From Bimuria novae-zelandiae CBS 107.79 (lineage: Eukaryota; Ascomycota; Dothideomycetes; Pleosporales; Didymosphaeriaceae), in contig ML976657.1 of assembly GCA_010015655.1 (NCBI GenBank), positions 2,331,993 to 2,381,710 on the forward strand: a stretch of DNA of 49,718 nt, in the 5' to 3' direction. Positions 19,200 to 32,455 of this stretch are shown one piece after another; positions within the stretch are counted from its first letter, which is position 1, and each line of letters begins with the position of its first letter. A program made the translations under genes and the position numbers. The notes under the pieces were generated by a model that ran no database searches, was not told the origin of the DNA, and worked only from the letters and a program-made list of their open reading frames with translations.

Positions 19200-20090
19200 T
19201 TCTTAATATATAATTACTATAACTAGACCTATACTTTTTCGACCAAAATAATAAGCTTACGGACAAAAAAAGATTATCTTTATAGTATTATATAGGCAAG
19301 GAGCAGCTAAAGAGTGGATCTAACTATACTTAGTTAAGTAGATAAATATACACTACAAGAATTAGGATAAAGTCTACCTAAATAGCTATGCTAACGTAGT
19401 TAATATTATTAAGGACTATCCTAACTTTAAGAAGTGCCTTAAATAACTATTTAGAATTACTAAGAAAATCGCTATAGCTGAACACGCTATCTAAATAATT
19501 AAGTAATAATAATCTATAGCTAAATATATAGCTAAGTTCCGCAAGTATACTATATAACTTAAGTAAAAAGAAGAATTCCTTAAGACTATATTTAAGTAAG
19601 GACTTAAGTATAAGGTATAAAAGGAACTCCTACGTAGTAGTATAAAAGTTAAAACCTTTAATAAACTATACGAGGAATTAATTAGACTTAATAAAGAATA
19701 GTTTACGCTATAAGAGAAATTTCGCAGAAACCTAAGAAATACTAGCTTTAGAAAACTAGCACCTATAGTCTATAAGGCACTACTAAAGGCACCTTAATAA
19801 TAATAATATGACTCTTACAGTTACTAGCTAATAAAAAGAATCTAATTTAATAACTTAAAAAAGGGGCTAAGGAAGGTCCTAAGCCCTTAAAAGCCTAATA
19901 ATAACTATATATAACTCTTTAATAGAACTTAACTACTAAGGGCTAAGACACGTACCTACTTTATATATAAAAAACTAGGACACATCGCTAAGAACTATAG
20001 AGCTAAAAATAAGATTATTAAATAGTTAAATATACTTACCGTTAATAACGATTTAAACGACGAAGAATGGTAGGTAATACCTACTATTAC
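19200..20090 (+). pseudogene. Gypsy-2 gag, zinc knuckle cysteines changed to tyrosine
   Basis: A plus-strand frame recognisable as fungal Ty3/gypsy capsid (Gln/Lys-rich helices, segments such as FRKYTIQLKQKEEFLK with stops read as Gln). At 19957-19998 stands the nucleocapsid knuckle with correct CCHC spacing, but all three Cys codons are TAY (Tyr) and only the His remains. Confidence 0.72.
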
Positions 20091-20369
20091 GTAATCTAAT
20101 ATCCTAGACGAAGACTTAGAGTGATTAGAATTATTAGATTTATATATATATATAAGGATACTAATAACGAAGGCTTAGATAAAGAAAACAAGCTAATATA
20201 ATAATCTCCTACACTATACCTAAATGTGAGATAACCTCTAAAAGAAGTTAAATAATATAATATTTTTAACTTTCTAGGAATATAATAACCTAGAGAACGA
20301 GATTTTAGATACTTAGTAATAAAAACTAGATATACTACGTATCTACTAATATAAACTAACCTAATTAGC

Positions 20370-23300
20370 AAGGCCGCACGAGAATTCGTAGACTATAAAT
20401 ATAAATATTAAGATCTACGCAAGACATATATTATAGAAGAAAATATTTATAAAGTAAATTATAACCTAGACTACTAAAACCCTAATTACAGTACCCTTTA
20501 ATAGAGATACTATATATATAACTAATATACTACACACTATGCAAGAAAGTAAGAAAAAAGATTTCTAAAATAAAAGTAATAATACTAATAGGAATAGTTT
20601 AATTGCCTAGTTATAAAATATAACCTATACCTTTAAGATAAACGCGAATCTAAGTACTTCTCGTATTTAAATAAAGCTACTAATAATGTATTATTAATAT
20701 TAATTAATAGAAACTATATATTAATAGAGTAGCAAACATGCCTCCACCTAGACTATAAGGAATATAAGTAGGACAAAGCACTCTACGGATTTAGACTAAG
20801 AAACTACTATAGAGAGCTAGTACGTCTAGATAAAATAAAGGGAAGAGAGTTTAGTAAAGTAATTTATATATAAAAAAGATATAATAAATATTTATAAAAT
20901 AAAGAAGGAATGCTAAGACCTATAAAACTACTTATTAAGAAAGTGTCTTTCTTAGACCTAGGCTTAGGCAAGAAAACGCCTTTAAAGAACTAAATACTAC
21001 TAATAGTTAGGTATTAATTAAGCTGCTAATATAGCTTAAAAAAATATAAATAAAAGCTATGCTAGCCTTAGGAGCGTAGGAGAACTATATATTACAAAAC
21101 GCACTTAATAAAGTAGGACTCTATAAACATAAGAAGGCTATGCCTTACGCTATTTATATCGTAAATAGATAACTAATACCTAGCAAAGTAAGAATTAAAT
21201 GTAAGATAGAAATAAGCCTTAAGATCTATAGATACTAGGAATTAATTACCCTCGACATTATTAAGAAAGCTAATTACGATATAATTTTAAAACTACTTTA
21301 GTTAAAGAAGTATAATCCTACGATTAATTAAGAAAAGAGAACGATAACTTTTAAACGCTATAAATATATATTATAAGCTAAATCTGGGTATTAATAGAGT
21401 ATAATAGTGGATAAAAGAGCTATAAACACCTTAGTCTCGCGACTAGAAGTTAATAAATATAGAATTACCTTAGTAGACGCTGGCAGATATCACCAGATTA
21501 TAGAGCGCAAGAAGATAGATGACACACTCTATAGAATTCCTAAATGCTATTAAGCATGAAATCATATGTTCACTAAGAGAGAAGGAAAAGCTAACGTTCT
21601 AGAATATTAACCTTAGGATTATGTAATTAACCTAGAAGAAGGGAAGATACCACCCCTTTAAACTATTATATAGTAAAACGAAAAAAGAGGTCTAGCAAGA
21701 AAAATAATTTATTAAAATAATCTTTATAAAAGAATATATTAGATCTTCCAAGTTACCAGTAGTAAGCCTATTTATATTTATACAAAAAAAAGATAAACAA
21801 CCACGATCCTGTATAGACTATAAGAGACTTAACGACATAACGATTAAGAATTAATATCTATACAATTAAATATATTAAAACTCTAAGACTGACACTTAAG
21901 AGTAAAGATCTTTACAATAATAGATTTATAAAATAGATACTACCTTATATAAATTAAGCAAGGTGATAAGTGGAAGATAGCATTTAGAATATACTATAGA
22001 CTATTTAAATATGTAGTTATACCTTTTAGACTTACTAACGCACTAGCAACCTTTTAAGCACTTATTAATAGCGTACTATGTAACTATCTAGACATATTTG
22101 TTATTGTCTATATAGACGATATCCTTGTTTTTTCTAAAAACGAATCAGACCACGTACCGCATATATAGACAGTACTAAAAGCACTAGATTAGGCATACCT
22201 ACGGATTAAGCTAAAGAAATATAAATTCTATATACGAAAACTAGAATGTCTAAAACACGTTATTAGTATAGAAGGAATACAAGTAAGCCTAAACAAGATT
22301 AAATATGTAAAGCACTAGCTAAGACTAGAAAAAGCTAAGGATATCTAAAAATTCTTAGGATTTTATAGATTTAACAGGATATTTATTAAGGACTACTCTA
22401 AAATTATAATACCCCTTACTAACCTTATAAAGAAAGATATACCCTTTAAATAGATAGTAGAGTGTAGAACGTTATTCTAACTCTTAAAAACTATATATAT
22501 TATGCCACCCGTGCTAGTACACTTTAGAGATAACAAACTTTTATAATTTAAAACTAATGCTAGCGACCGCGCTATAGCAGCATGTGCAAAATAATTCTAG
22601 AATAAATATTAGCACCTAATAGCCTGCTACTTATGTAAACTAAACGACGCGAAATTACGATATAATATACACTATAAAGAACTCTATATAATTATAACAG
22701 TACTTAGGTATTAGAGAATCTATGTATATAGTTACTTGGAACTTATAATTTTTATAGACTATAAGAACCTTGTAAAGTTTATAACTATAAAGGAACTAAT
22801 ACTACGTTAGAGAAGATACACAGAGATTATAGGATAGTATAAATTTAATATTATATACACGCTAGGTAAAGAAAATAGATAAGTAGACGCCTTAAGTAGA
22901 TGTGGAGACTTAGCAAGAGATAAGATTAAGACATACTCTGCTATTCTATAATAAAACGATAAAGGATTATTAGAACCTATAGTAGAAGTTAACTAACTTA
23001 TTATTACTACACGAAAAGTACCTAGGGAACTATAGACTAAGATTATATAATAATACCACGATAACCCCGTGTACGAATACCCAAGAATTAAGAAAACGAT
23101 GGAACTTATTTAAAGTAAATACTTATTTAGAGGAATAAAGGAAGCAACTACGAAATGTATTTAAAAATATATAAGTTATTAATAGAATAAGCGCGCCACA
23201 CACCTTAAGTATAAAGAGATGCAAGTAATCTAGATACCTATAACACTATAGAAAGACATCGCTATAGACTTTATAACTAAACTACCTAAGTTAAAAGACC

Positions 23301-24330
23301 TATTAAATAGAATAAGATACGATACTGTATTAGTAATCGTATGTTAATTTACTAAATACGTAGAATTACTATCAAGTTAGAAAATAACTATAGCTAAGGA
23401 GCTAGTATCCCTTATCCTAAATTAACTTATACGATACCACAGCATTCTAACGATAATTATTAGTAATAGAGATAAGCAATTTACCTTAAACTACTAGACA
23501 ACGCTTATAGCACTTATTAAAATAAGATAGAAATTATTAATAGTATATTATCCACAGACGGACGGATAAATAGAACGTACAAATTAGATAATTAAAATGT
23601 ACCTACGCATCTACTATAATGACTAGAAAAATAACTAAATTTCCAAATTACCTATAGTATAACTAGCATATAATAACAAAGTATTAGTAATAACTAAATA
23701 CACACTATTCAAGGTAAACTATAAAAGAAACCTATATCTCTTTAATTAAGTACTTCCTATAATACTTAGGATAGAAGAACCAATTAATATAGTAAAGATT
23801 ATAAAAAAGACACACGAATAACTCTAAGCGAATTTTAAGAAAGCTTAATAGTAAAGTAATTTTTATATAAACAAAAAAATAGCACCTTAGCTAAAGAAGG
23901 GGGTAAAGTATACTTACTTATAAAGAATTTTTAAACCTAGAAAAAGAAACACAAGAAACTAGATTATATTAAGATTAGACTATTTTTTATTTCTAAATAA
24001 GTATTACTAGTTAACTACTAATTAGAACTACTACTAGATGCAAAGATACACCTAGTATTTTATATAGACTAACTAGAACTAGTAGACCTAGAAACACTAG
24101 TAGAAACTACCTTTTATTACTAGCTAGAGGAAGAAAATGAGTTTAAGATTAAACGCATACTATAATACAAGGATTAGCTAAGAATATACTTTATTAAGTA
24201 GAAAGATTACTTTTATAGTGAAAATACATAGGAACTAGCGAATTATCTAAGAAACTATTAGTAGATAATTAGACGCTACTTTAAATAACTTACCTAAAAC
24301 TTAGAATAGACGGAGTAGTAAAATTATCTA
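20370..24330 (+). pseudogene. Gypsy-2 pol: protease, RT, RNase H, integrase, chromodomain
   Basis: The RT palm is clear at about 21,900-22,450, with the active site YIDD intact (22109-22120), the only complete RT active site in the window. The integrase core (about 23,200-23,600) has the first Asp (IDFITKLP), the second as Asn (SNRDKQFT) and the Glu present in the QTDG..ERTN motif. A chromodomain follows at about 24,137-24,290 (FIKWKDY, SENT motif). The linking frame is broken by dozens of TAA/TAG codons and some frame changes. Confidence 0.82.
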
Positions 24331-24399
24331 ATAAGCTAAGAGTAGTCCACGTGGCAGGTGAATACCTTACTAAAGCATCTATAGTAGGATAATTAACTA

Positions 24400-24771
24400 C
24401 CTTAGCATTTATTACCTTTCTATTAGTAGCTAAATTAAATATAAATATAATATCTTTTTACGTGCACGCTCTTTAGCCTGCGCTAATATCTTTTTATTCT
24501 TTAATAAATAAGAAGTAATAGTAGCTAACTATTTCTTATCCACTTTAATCTTCTTATACTCCTCTTGTATCTTAACTAAAGACGTCTAAGACATGTTAAC
24601 GCATAGATAGCTAAGGCAAACATACTTAGTATACTTTAAACCTAACTTCGGTATAATGTAGCACTTTTAACTTTTAAATTTATACTTAAAATAAAGATGC
24701 TTAGCAATAAAGTTATTCTGAAAAATTTCATTATATAAATAGAGTTTACACGTAGTAGAATTAGTAGGCAT
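24400..24771 (-). pseudogene. Antisense ORF of gypsy-2: Zn(II)2Cys6-like cluster plus coiled coil
   Basis: On the minus strand, opposite to gag-pol and between the chromodomain and 3' LTR, a frame starts at the ATG at 24771 and has only TAA/TAG stops. At 24693-24601 it shows Cys/Tyr at C-X2-C-X6-C-X9-C-X2-C-X6-C, with positions 3 and 6 still TGC and the others TAT. A segment like NMS-TSLVKIQEEYKKIK then leads into a Lys/Glu-rich, coiled-coil-like region of about 50 residues ending AQAKERAR. The same arrangement recurs in gypsy-1 and gypsy-3. The family assignment rests on motif spacing. Confidence 0.62.
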
Positions 24772-24877
24772 AGTAACTAACGTTATACTTATAAATATAA
24801 AAGTGGGGTCACGCTTATATAAAGGAGGTAAAACCTAATACGTAATTTAAGAATAAATCTTAGAAGGGAGGAGATAA

Positions 24878-25287
24878 TGTTAGGATCTAAGATCTACAAA
24901 AGGCTATGCTAGTTTTATATTTAATCCCTTATGTTATTTACTAGGAATAATAAGTTATTAGCGACTACGTCGCAAGGCGCTAAGTTACGTGACTACTCTT
25001 TAGAGAGCGCTCTACAGAGAGCGCTCGCCAGTAAGCAGGAACCAGCCATGTATATAGGAACGGTAAGTATAGCTCTTCCATACTTATATTTAACCTCGGT
25101 TATTAATCTATTATATAAATTATACTTAGGCTTTAGTTAATTTATGTATAACCGCGTACTATTTTTAATACTAATAATCCTATTAATAGGCGTAAGCTAT
25201 TAATACTCCTTCCTTATCCTATTAGTACTCCTACCCAAGAACTAATCCTAGTCTCCTTTAGAACCAGCTACCCCTAAGGACTTAACA
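24878..25287 (+). repeat. Gypsy-2 3' LTR
   Basis: 410 bp, the partner of 18657-19064. It differs mainly by C to T and G to A transitions, but the GAGCGCTC pair and the TATATA segment are kept. Followed by TSD CTAGA. Confidence 0.93.
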
Positions 25288-25343
25288 CTAGAAGTGGCTT
25301 GGGAAGTTCTACTCTAAGGTTAAGGTTATATCCTAAGAGACTA

Positions 25344-25418
25344 ACGTGGTTTATTACCACTTGGATTATATTAGCACTTGGATTACTTTTTCCCACCATT
25401 ACACCTCCTAACTTTAAC
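25344..25418. repeat. Pogo-E 5' terminal inverted repeat (75 bp)
   Basis: Starts ACGTGGTTTATTACC and contains two CACTTGGATTA motifs 17 bp apart, as in the other ACGT-ended pogos. The partner at 35294-35368 has equal length and differs mainly by transitions. Confidence 0.9.
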
Positions 25419-25429
25419 ACACGATTTCT

Positions 25430-26226
25430 CTATAATAATAAATAGTAGCGGAATCAAAAGAAGCTAAAATAATTCTAGCTATTAATATAATTTAATTATT
25501 TAAAAAATAATAAGCATGTAACGCGCGGCCTAGCTCTATAATATATTATTTTCCTTCATTTATAGTAGAATAGCAGGCGCGACGCTAGAAAAGAATCTTA
25601 ATTAAAATTATATATTTTAGATATACTTAAAAAAAGTGTCCTTATGAAGTATATCCTAGACCTAGATAATTAAGGTTTTCCTCCGTAACTTAAAGATATA
25701 AAAAATATAACTAACTACATTCTTACGTCGCGTAGAGCGCGACGAGTTGGCAAGCTCTGGGCGCATTACTTCGTAAAACGTACCCTAGAGCTAAAGACGC
25801 GTTTTTCACGTTCCTACGACTTCTAGAGGGCCCTATGCGAAGACCCGAAGCTTATCGAAGACTAGTTCTAGTTTATAACAAACATGAAAGCCAAGTATGG
25901 CATATAAGATAGCGACACATGGGACTTTAACAAAACGGGCTTTATAATAGGTATTATTTACGGCTGTATAGTTATAACTTAGTCTAATTAGAAGGGAAAA
26001 GGCAAGAAAGTATAGCTAAATAACTAAAAATAGGCTATAATAATTGGTTTCGTTAATAGGGAGGATTATAATATTTCTTTATTTCTAATTATTTAAGGTT
26101 TATACTACCTTACTAATTAATATACTAAGGGCCGTCTGCTAGGCTCCTAGGTAATTAAATCTATAAAAAATAAGTAGATAAATAAAAAGACTCGCTTAGA
26201 ATAGATTAAATACTTTAATAAGTATA
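25430..26226 (+). pseudogene. Pogo-E transposase, N-terminal part
   Basis: The plus-strand frame contains a decayed helix-turn-helix region, then well-preserved CENPB-like and DDE segments: LDLDN.GFPPQLKDI, GKLWAHYFVKRTLELKTRFSRSYDFQRALCED (given here only as landmarks) and KYGI.DSDTWDFNKTGF, where the first catalytic Asp is Asn. It is cut at 26226, where gypsy-3 begins. Confidence 0.82.
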
Positions 26227-26705
26227 TGTTACGATCACGAACCCCACAGGAACAATAGAACTAGGTAATTACGCAAAGAGAGTTATTATTGGCGGAATGA
26301 CCGCGCTAGGAATACACAAAAGCGTGGGGTACCTTAGGTTAGTAATTACGTAATAAAGTTCCGTATAAGCGAGAAGTCCTGCATAAAGGTTAAGACTATA
26401 GTAAGTCCTAAGGACTACCTCTAGGAGGAAGGTTTTAGTAGGACTATAGTAATAATTTTAATAATTTCTCTATACCTTTCCTACTCCTTCTAATTCACTT
26501 AACATACTACGAATATATCTTTTATAATAAACTAGTAAATTTCTAAGTTAGTTATTCTATAGTTCGTTATAGAATTAGGTTATTTATATAATCTAGTGTT
26601 ATTATTTTAAGCTCTTAACTATTAAATATACTTATAAGGTATATTACTCTTAACTTATTCTTCCCTTACCTAGATTAGGCTTAGGTAAGTAAACTCCTTG
26701 TAACA
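26227..26705 (+). repeat. Gypsy-3 5' LTR (479 bp)
   Basis: Starts TGTTACGATCACGAACC. Compared with the 3' LTR it retains many C and G positions (for example CCCACAGGAACAATAG against CCTATAAAAATAATAA), so the two copies decayed unequally. Confidence 0.92.
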
Positions 26706-26799
26706 CTTTAACTACCTAAAGGTCTAAGATAACAAAATAGCATAGCTACTATAGCAAGGGTCTTAATAGGAAGCGCGACTTCTGGACTAATCACGAATA

Positions 26800-27720
26800 C
26801 TATAATAGTATTAGCTAGTTAGGCTAATAAGATATAATAGCTTAAGGAGTAATTAGCTAAGCTAATAGCTTATGTTCCAGCTACTATAACTACGGGAAGG
26901 ATACCCTTTAAAATTCTTAAAATTTATACAGGTAAATAAGAAGGACTTAAGGCTTTTTTTTGTGAATATAGAACTCTATTACTGCTATAACAAAGATATA
27001 TTTAGAACTAAATAATTTAAGATTCTTATAGCTAGCATGCATATAAAGGGCAAAGCAGCTAAGTAACTTCAACCCCTTATTAAGTACTATCTAAAGAATA
27101 AAAACGATATCTTGGAATATAATAATAAAACTAAGAAGGTATTTAAGGACTAGGCATCTTTTAAAGAATAAATATAGATTATATTTAGAGAAGTTAATAA
27201 AGAATAATAAGCTAAACGTACAATATAAAGGCTTAAATAAACTAAACTAGCTAGTGTCTATATAGTTATATTTAGACGCCTATAACCTAAGATTAACTAA
27301 GATAACGCCTACTTTAAGTAGCTTACTATAATAGGCTAAAGGAAAACGTTAAGGACGAGCTTACCTACTATAATAGGGTAGATAACCTAGAAGAATTTGT
27401 AAAGCTAGCTATATAGATTAATAATTAACTCTGTAAATAATAGTTAGAAAAGCAAGAAGGTCATCGCATCTAACCTAATATTAAAAAAATCTGGAAACTA
27501 TAAAAGGACCACGATAGGAATATCGTGATAGCTAATAAAGCCTAAGAATAGAAACTAAGGAAGTAGTTAAAGGGCTGTAATAATAGACTATTTAATTAAA
27601 AATAAAAATAACGCTTTAATGAAAAGGCTTGCTTAGGATATAGAGAATAGGATTACTTCTAAAGGGATTATTTAAAGAATGATAAAGGATAAAGTAAAAG
27701 AGCTTAAATTATTTAAGTAA
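26800..27720 (+). pseudogene. Gypsy-3 gag with RIP-altered zinc knuckle
   Basis: A decayed capsid region on the plus strand leads to a CCHC-spaced knuckle starting with TGC at 27630-27632. Its second Cys, the His and the last Cys have become Tyr. Frame changes upstream make the start unclear. Confidence 0.65.
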
Positions 27721-28849
27721 TAATAGCTACGCTATAGACAATAACACCTATACTATTAAGGACTAATAAAGATAAGGTCTTTAATATAGAACTTAAGGTT
27801 CTAAAGATACTAGACAAAATAGAATAGAGGATAGTACTAGAGTATAAAATCTTTCTCTAACTATTAAAAGGAAAGTGCTAGGTATGTAATAGCCAGATAT
27901 ATACGCCTTAGGAATACACGTAAAAAATTAAACTTAAAGGACTGAAGGCTACGACAATTTATAAGTTTACCACAAAGTACTAAGGAAATATACTAGTACT
28001 AGAATAATAAATTAAAATTTAAGAATAATATAAAAGGGTGGCCTAGTTCCTCTATAATAAGGAAAACTATGAACTATATTAAATAAAGAAGGCATAAGTA
28101 GCAATATTACTAAGAAACCTTAACTATAAGTTTATTAATAACTATAAGCTAACGATAAACTGCAATAAATGTTTTCTAGATAAATATGCACGCTACTATA
28201 AGGAATTAGGCTAGTAGAAGTACTTTAATAGTAAATGCTAGATACATAAGGCACATAAAGAAGCTATAGGCTAGTATCCTAAAGGCATAAACCCTGGATT
28301 AATAGTAACTATAGGAAACTAATAGACAGAGGACATAAGCCCTAGTTACCTATAATAAATTAAATAGCTAGATTGTAATAGGGATTGCCTAGCCTACTTA
28401 CATTAAAAAGAATAGATAACCGCACGTGTCACGATTTCTATATATACTATCCTATGCCTTGTAACGATAGCTATCGTCACTCATTCCTTTTGGAGATGTA
28501 TGGCGGCGTGGTATAGGGCGACGTACATTACAGTACGGGAAATAATATTATTATATAAAAATCTAAAATCCTAGAAATCTCTAATTACAGGATATTGACA
28601 ATACGGAGAATCCTAAAAGGAAGAAGAGGTTTAGCAAATTAAGAATACTAAAAGTACCTATAAAGCGCTTTACTAAAAGTAATTAAAAAAGGCAAAAACT
28701 AATATTAGCATAAAAAAAGCCACGCAAACTTAGAATAAGAAAGTAAAAGCTTCTTAGAATAACTTTAAAAAGACTAATAACAAATTAGAAAACTAGAACA
28801 CTACTAAATAAAAGATCTTACTAGTAGAGGCGTAACTATAAAGGTAAAA

Positions 28850-31800
28850 AAGGTAAAAATAGGCATAGATAGCCTATACCTAACTAGGGAAGTTATAATT
28901 AGCAGTTACTAAGCAATAGCGCTAATAAACCTTAGAGTGACTAAATATCTAATATCTTTTAAAATAGTAAAGAAGTATAACCTACTATATAGCAGTAAGG
29001 AAATACCTATATAAGTAAAAATAGTAAATAAGATGTTATCCTAAGAATATGGTAAAGGCTAGCTATGTTTCGAAACAACGGTATTACTTATTAGTCTAGA
29101 GAGACTTTAGAGCTAATATAGCTTTACGATAATAGATCTTGGAAGCTTAAAAGCAATTATTAGTTATAATTAGCTATTATAACACAACCCTATTATTAAC
29201 TAATAAAGGAAGCCAATATAGAGCTAAAAATCTATAATAAAGGTTACTAGCGTATAATAATTAAAATAAGTAAACCTAAAGGTTTAGTACACAGCTCTTA
29301 GAGAGGGAACTAATAAGAAATTAATAATTACAGAAATATTACCTTAAAAGATCGCAAGAATCTACAAGAAGGACCCTTAGGCGGTAGGAGTTATATAGAT
29401 AAGAAAGAGTAAGCTCTAGAAGGAGGATAAGGAGTATAAAGATTTCGTAGAGCTATTTTAAGAGCAAAATAGCAAAACATTTTTAAAACACTAAGAATAG
29501 AATTATAAAATCCGCCTATAGGAAGGTGCAATACTAAACCCTCAGTAACTATAATTATTATTATAAGACTAATAAGAAAAATTAGTAAAATAGTTTAAAA
29601 AAGACTTAAAATGAAAGTTTATATAATTAAGTAAAAGCCTAATAGTTTCTGCTATACTATTCGTGCTAAAGAAGGATAGACAACTTTAACTATATATAGG
29701 CTTTAGATAGCTAAATAATAAAATAATATAGAACTAATACTCCTTACTCCTAATAAAAGAGCTTTTAGATTAAGTCTAGGTAGCTAAGTATTTTACAAAA
29801 TTTAATATATAAGATAGGCTTTATTAGATACGTATAGCTAAGGGACATGTATAGACAGTAGTATTTTAAATATAATATAGACTATTTAAATTTATGGTTA
29901 TGCCTATAGGACTAGTAAACGCCCCAGCCACGTTTTAGGCAATAGTAAACAAGGCATTACACGAGTACATAGACGTATTCTGCATATTATATCTAGACAA
30001 TGTCCTAATATATTTAGAAGGCATGCTTAAGGAGCATATATAGCACGCATAAAAGGTGCTAGCTAAGATAAATGAATACGGACTACTCCTTTACCTAAAC
30101 AAATATAAATTCTATATAAAGAAGATAAAATATCTTAAATTTATAATCTTAAGAGAAGGCGTTAAAATAGATTTAAAAAAAGGTCTATAGTATAAGAATA
30201 GCTACAACTTAAGTTAGTAAAAAATATCTAATCCTTTTTAGGATTTACTAATTTCTACTAAAAGTTTATTAAGGACTATTCTAAGGTTATAACACCTTTA
30301 ACAGAGATTTCTAAGAAGGAAGTAATATTTAAGTAAAAAAAAAATAGTAAGAAGCTATTAAGATGCTTAAAATCCTTTTTCTCTTAGTATACCTCCTATA
30401 AATACATAATCTAGAGAAACCCACAAGGGTTAAAATAGGTATATTAGACTACGCACTAGGAGCAATCCTCTTATAATAGTGTAATAATAGAAAATAGAGA
30501 CTAGTGTTCTTCTATTCTAAGAAGTTCTTAAGAGCAGAACTTAATTACGATATTTATAATAAAGAGCTACTAAGAATAGTAAACGACTTTAAATAATAGA
30601 AAGCCTAGCTTACAGGAGCCCGTTTTAAGATAGATGTATAAATAAACTACTAAAACCTTAGTAGCTTTATATTAATAAAAAGGCTTAATAAATAATAGGT
30701 ACGATAGGTAGAGTTCCTGGCAAACTTTAACTTTGCTATATACTATTAACTAAGAACACTTAATAACGCGGCAGACGCCTTCAGTAAAAAATTAGATTTA
30801 TAAAAAATAAACCTAACCTATATAACGCAGTACTATCCGCAGGGAATAATAAGATAATTAAATATAACTAGCTAAAAATTAAAGTTCGCACGGCTAGCCT
30901 ATAGTACACAGGACTAGCAGTATACGATTTTTAGGATTATAGCTAACTCACCACTAAACAGTGGAAGGAATACGACCTTTTTTTATAGTAGACTTAATAA
31001 AACGCGCCAAGATCACTAATATAAAATCATTGTAAAACTAGGGTATAAGAAAGTCTTAATTAGGAAACTATATAAATTATAAGAATAGGAATACCTAGGT
31101 ATTAAAGAAATAACGCGATAGATCGTAAATAAATATACTCTTTCTAAATTTAAGTAGATAGTAACTAAAGTTATAAGTAACTATTTAGCATGCTATAAAA
31201 ATAAGCTAAAGAGATATAAGTCTTATAGACTATTATAACTACTATAAGTAGCCAAACGACCTTGGCAAAGTATAATAATAGACTTTATAATAAAACTCTT
31301 AAAATTACTATAGCCAGGAACAAAGCAAATATATAACACTATTAGAGTAATAATAGATCGCCTAACTAAGGTAGCCGAGTTTAGACCTATAAAAAATTTA
31401 TAATAGTAGAAGAACTAGCTTACGAGGTAGATAACACAGTATTTATAAAATACTAACTACTAAAGGAATTTATTATAAATAGAGACAAGTTCTTTACGTC
31501 TAAGTACTAGAATACCTTTATAGTAGCTCTAGGTGTTAATAAAAAGCTCTTAAACAAGTTTTCACCCCTAGACTAACTGACAAATGGAACGTACGAATTA
31601 GACCCTAGAATAGTACCTATAATTCTACGTTAATAAATAATAGGATGGCTAAGTAGAGTTACTGCTAATAGTCTAGCTAGTATATAATAGCGCAAGGTTA
31701 GGAATAATACAGTACTCCCTATACTACGCTAACTATAGATATAAGCTAGTTACTTATTAAGAGCTAAGGGATATAGAAAGTATTTTTATAAAAACCCTTA

Positions 31801-32270
31801 ATAAGACTTAAAAGATAAAGGAATTACGTAACGTCCTATAAGAAAAAATTACCTAAATAGCTTTCCTAATATCTAAGAACGTAAATAAGTAAAAATTTAA
31901 GAAACTAACCCTTGAGAAAGGGGACAAAGTTTTTCTATTATAAAAAAATCTAAGGATAAAACGATCTAGCAGAAAACTAAATTACCTCTAAGTAGGCCCT
32001 TTTAAAGTATAAGAAACTAAAGGATTTATTATAACTAAAATACTTCTACTATTAGGTACAAATATATATCCTATATTTTATAAGTTACTTCTAAAACCAA
32101 CACCATAAGACGCTCTAGTTAAGACCTAGTTAAATTTAGAAGACGATAAATATAGGGTTAAAAAAATTAGAAATCTAAGAGTAATTTAAGGTTAGCCTAA
32201 ATATCTAGTTAAATAGATAGAATAGCCGGAATAGTATAATACTTAAAAACTAAAGAATTTTTTTACAAAC
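28850..32270 (+). pseudogene. Gypsy-3 pol: protease, RT, RNase H, integrase, chromodomain
   Basis: Protease segment near 28,910 (ALINLR, catalytic Asp to Asn). RT at about 29,650-30,180 with PIGLVNAPATF and active site YLDN (TAT CTA GAC AAT, 29990-30001). RNase H near 30,400-30,800. Integrase at about 31,000-31,900 (IIDFIIKL, HP.TN.QMERTN). Chromodomain at about 32,135-32,265 (KYLVKWIEWPE). Domain order and sequence are close to gypsy-1. Stops are very dense. Confidence 0.8.
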
Positions 32271-32455
32271 TATAAGGAATTAGTACTAAATTACTACTAA
32301 CAATTCCCTCAGACAGAAAAGTAGTAAGAAAGAAGGAAATATTAAAAAATTAAAATTAAAATTAAATAAAGAAGAATTAGCCTATAACTAGCTTAAGTTA
32401 GCCTTTAGAGGTACGAGTTATAACGGTTCGCGAATATTAATAGTAGTTATACTCT

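Larger units (their letters stand above)
18657..25287 (+). mobile_element. Gypsy-2: Ty3/gypsy chromovirus, heavily RIP-degraded
   Basis: A 6.63-kb element with LTRs 18657-19064 (408 bp) and 24878-25287 (410 bp), both TGTTAGGATC ... CTTAACA, and TSD CTAGA (18652-18656, 25288-25292). A purine tract AGAAGGGAGGAGATAA precedes the 3' LTR. Gag-pol reads on the plus strand, with stop codons every few residues. It interrupts the 3' non-coding end of copia-2. Confidence 0.94.

Noticed and set aside
20096..20371. 91-residue minus-strand open frame in gypsy-2
   Set aside because: Low-complexity Leu/Ile/Tyr-rich antisense of the gag-protease junction, typical of RIP-generated AT-rich DNA; no zinc-cluster spacing.
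25529..25540. ACGCGCGGCC motif recurring at about 25,530, 48,066 and 48,604
   Set aside because: CpG-rich words without CpA/TpG survive RIP; contexts are unrelated (Pogo-E and gypsy-4 coding), so probably coincidence.
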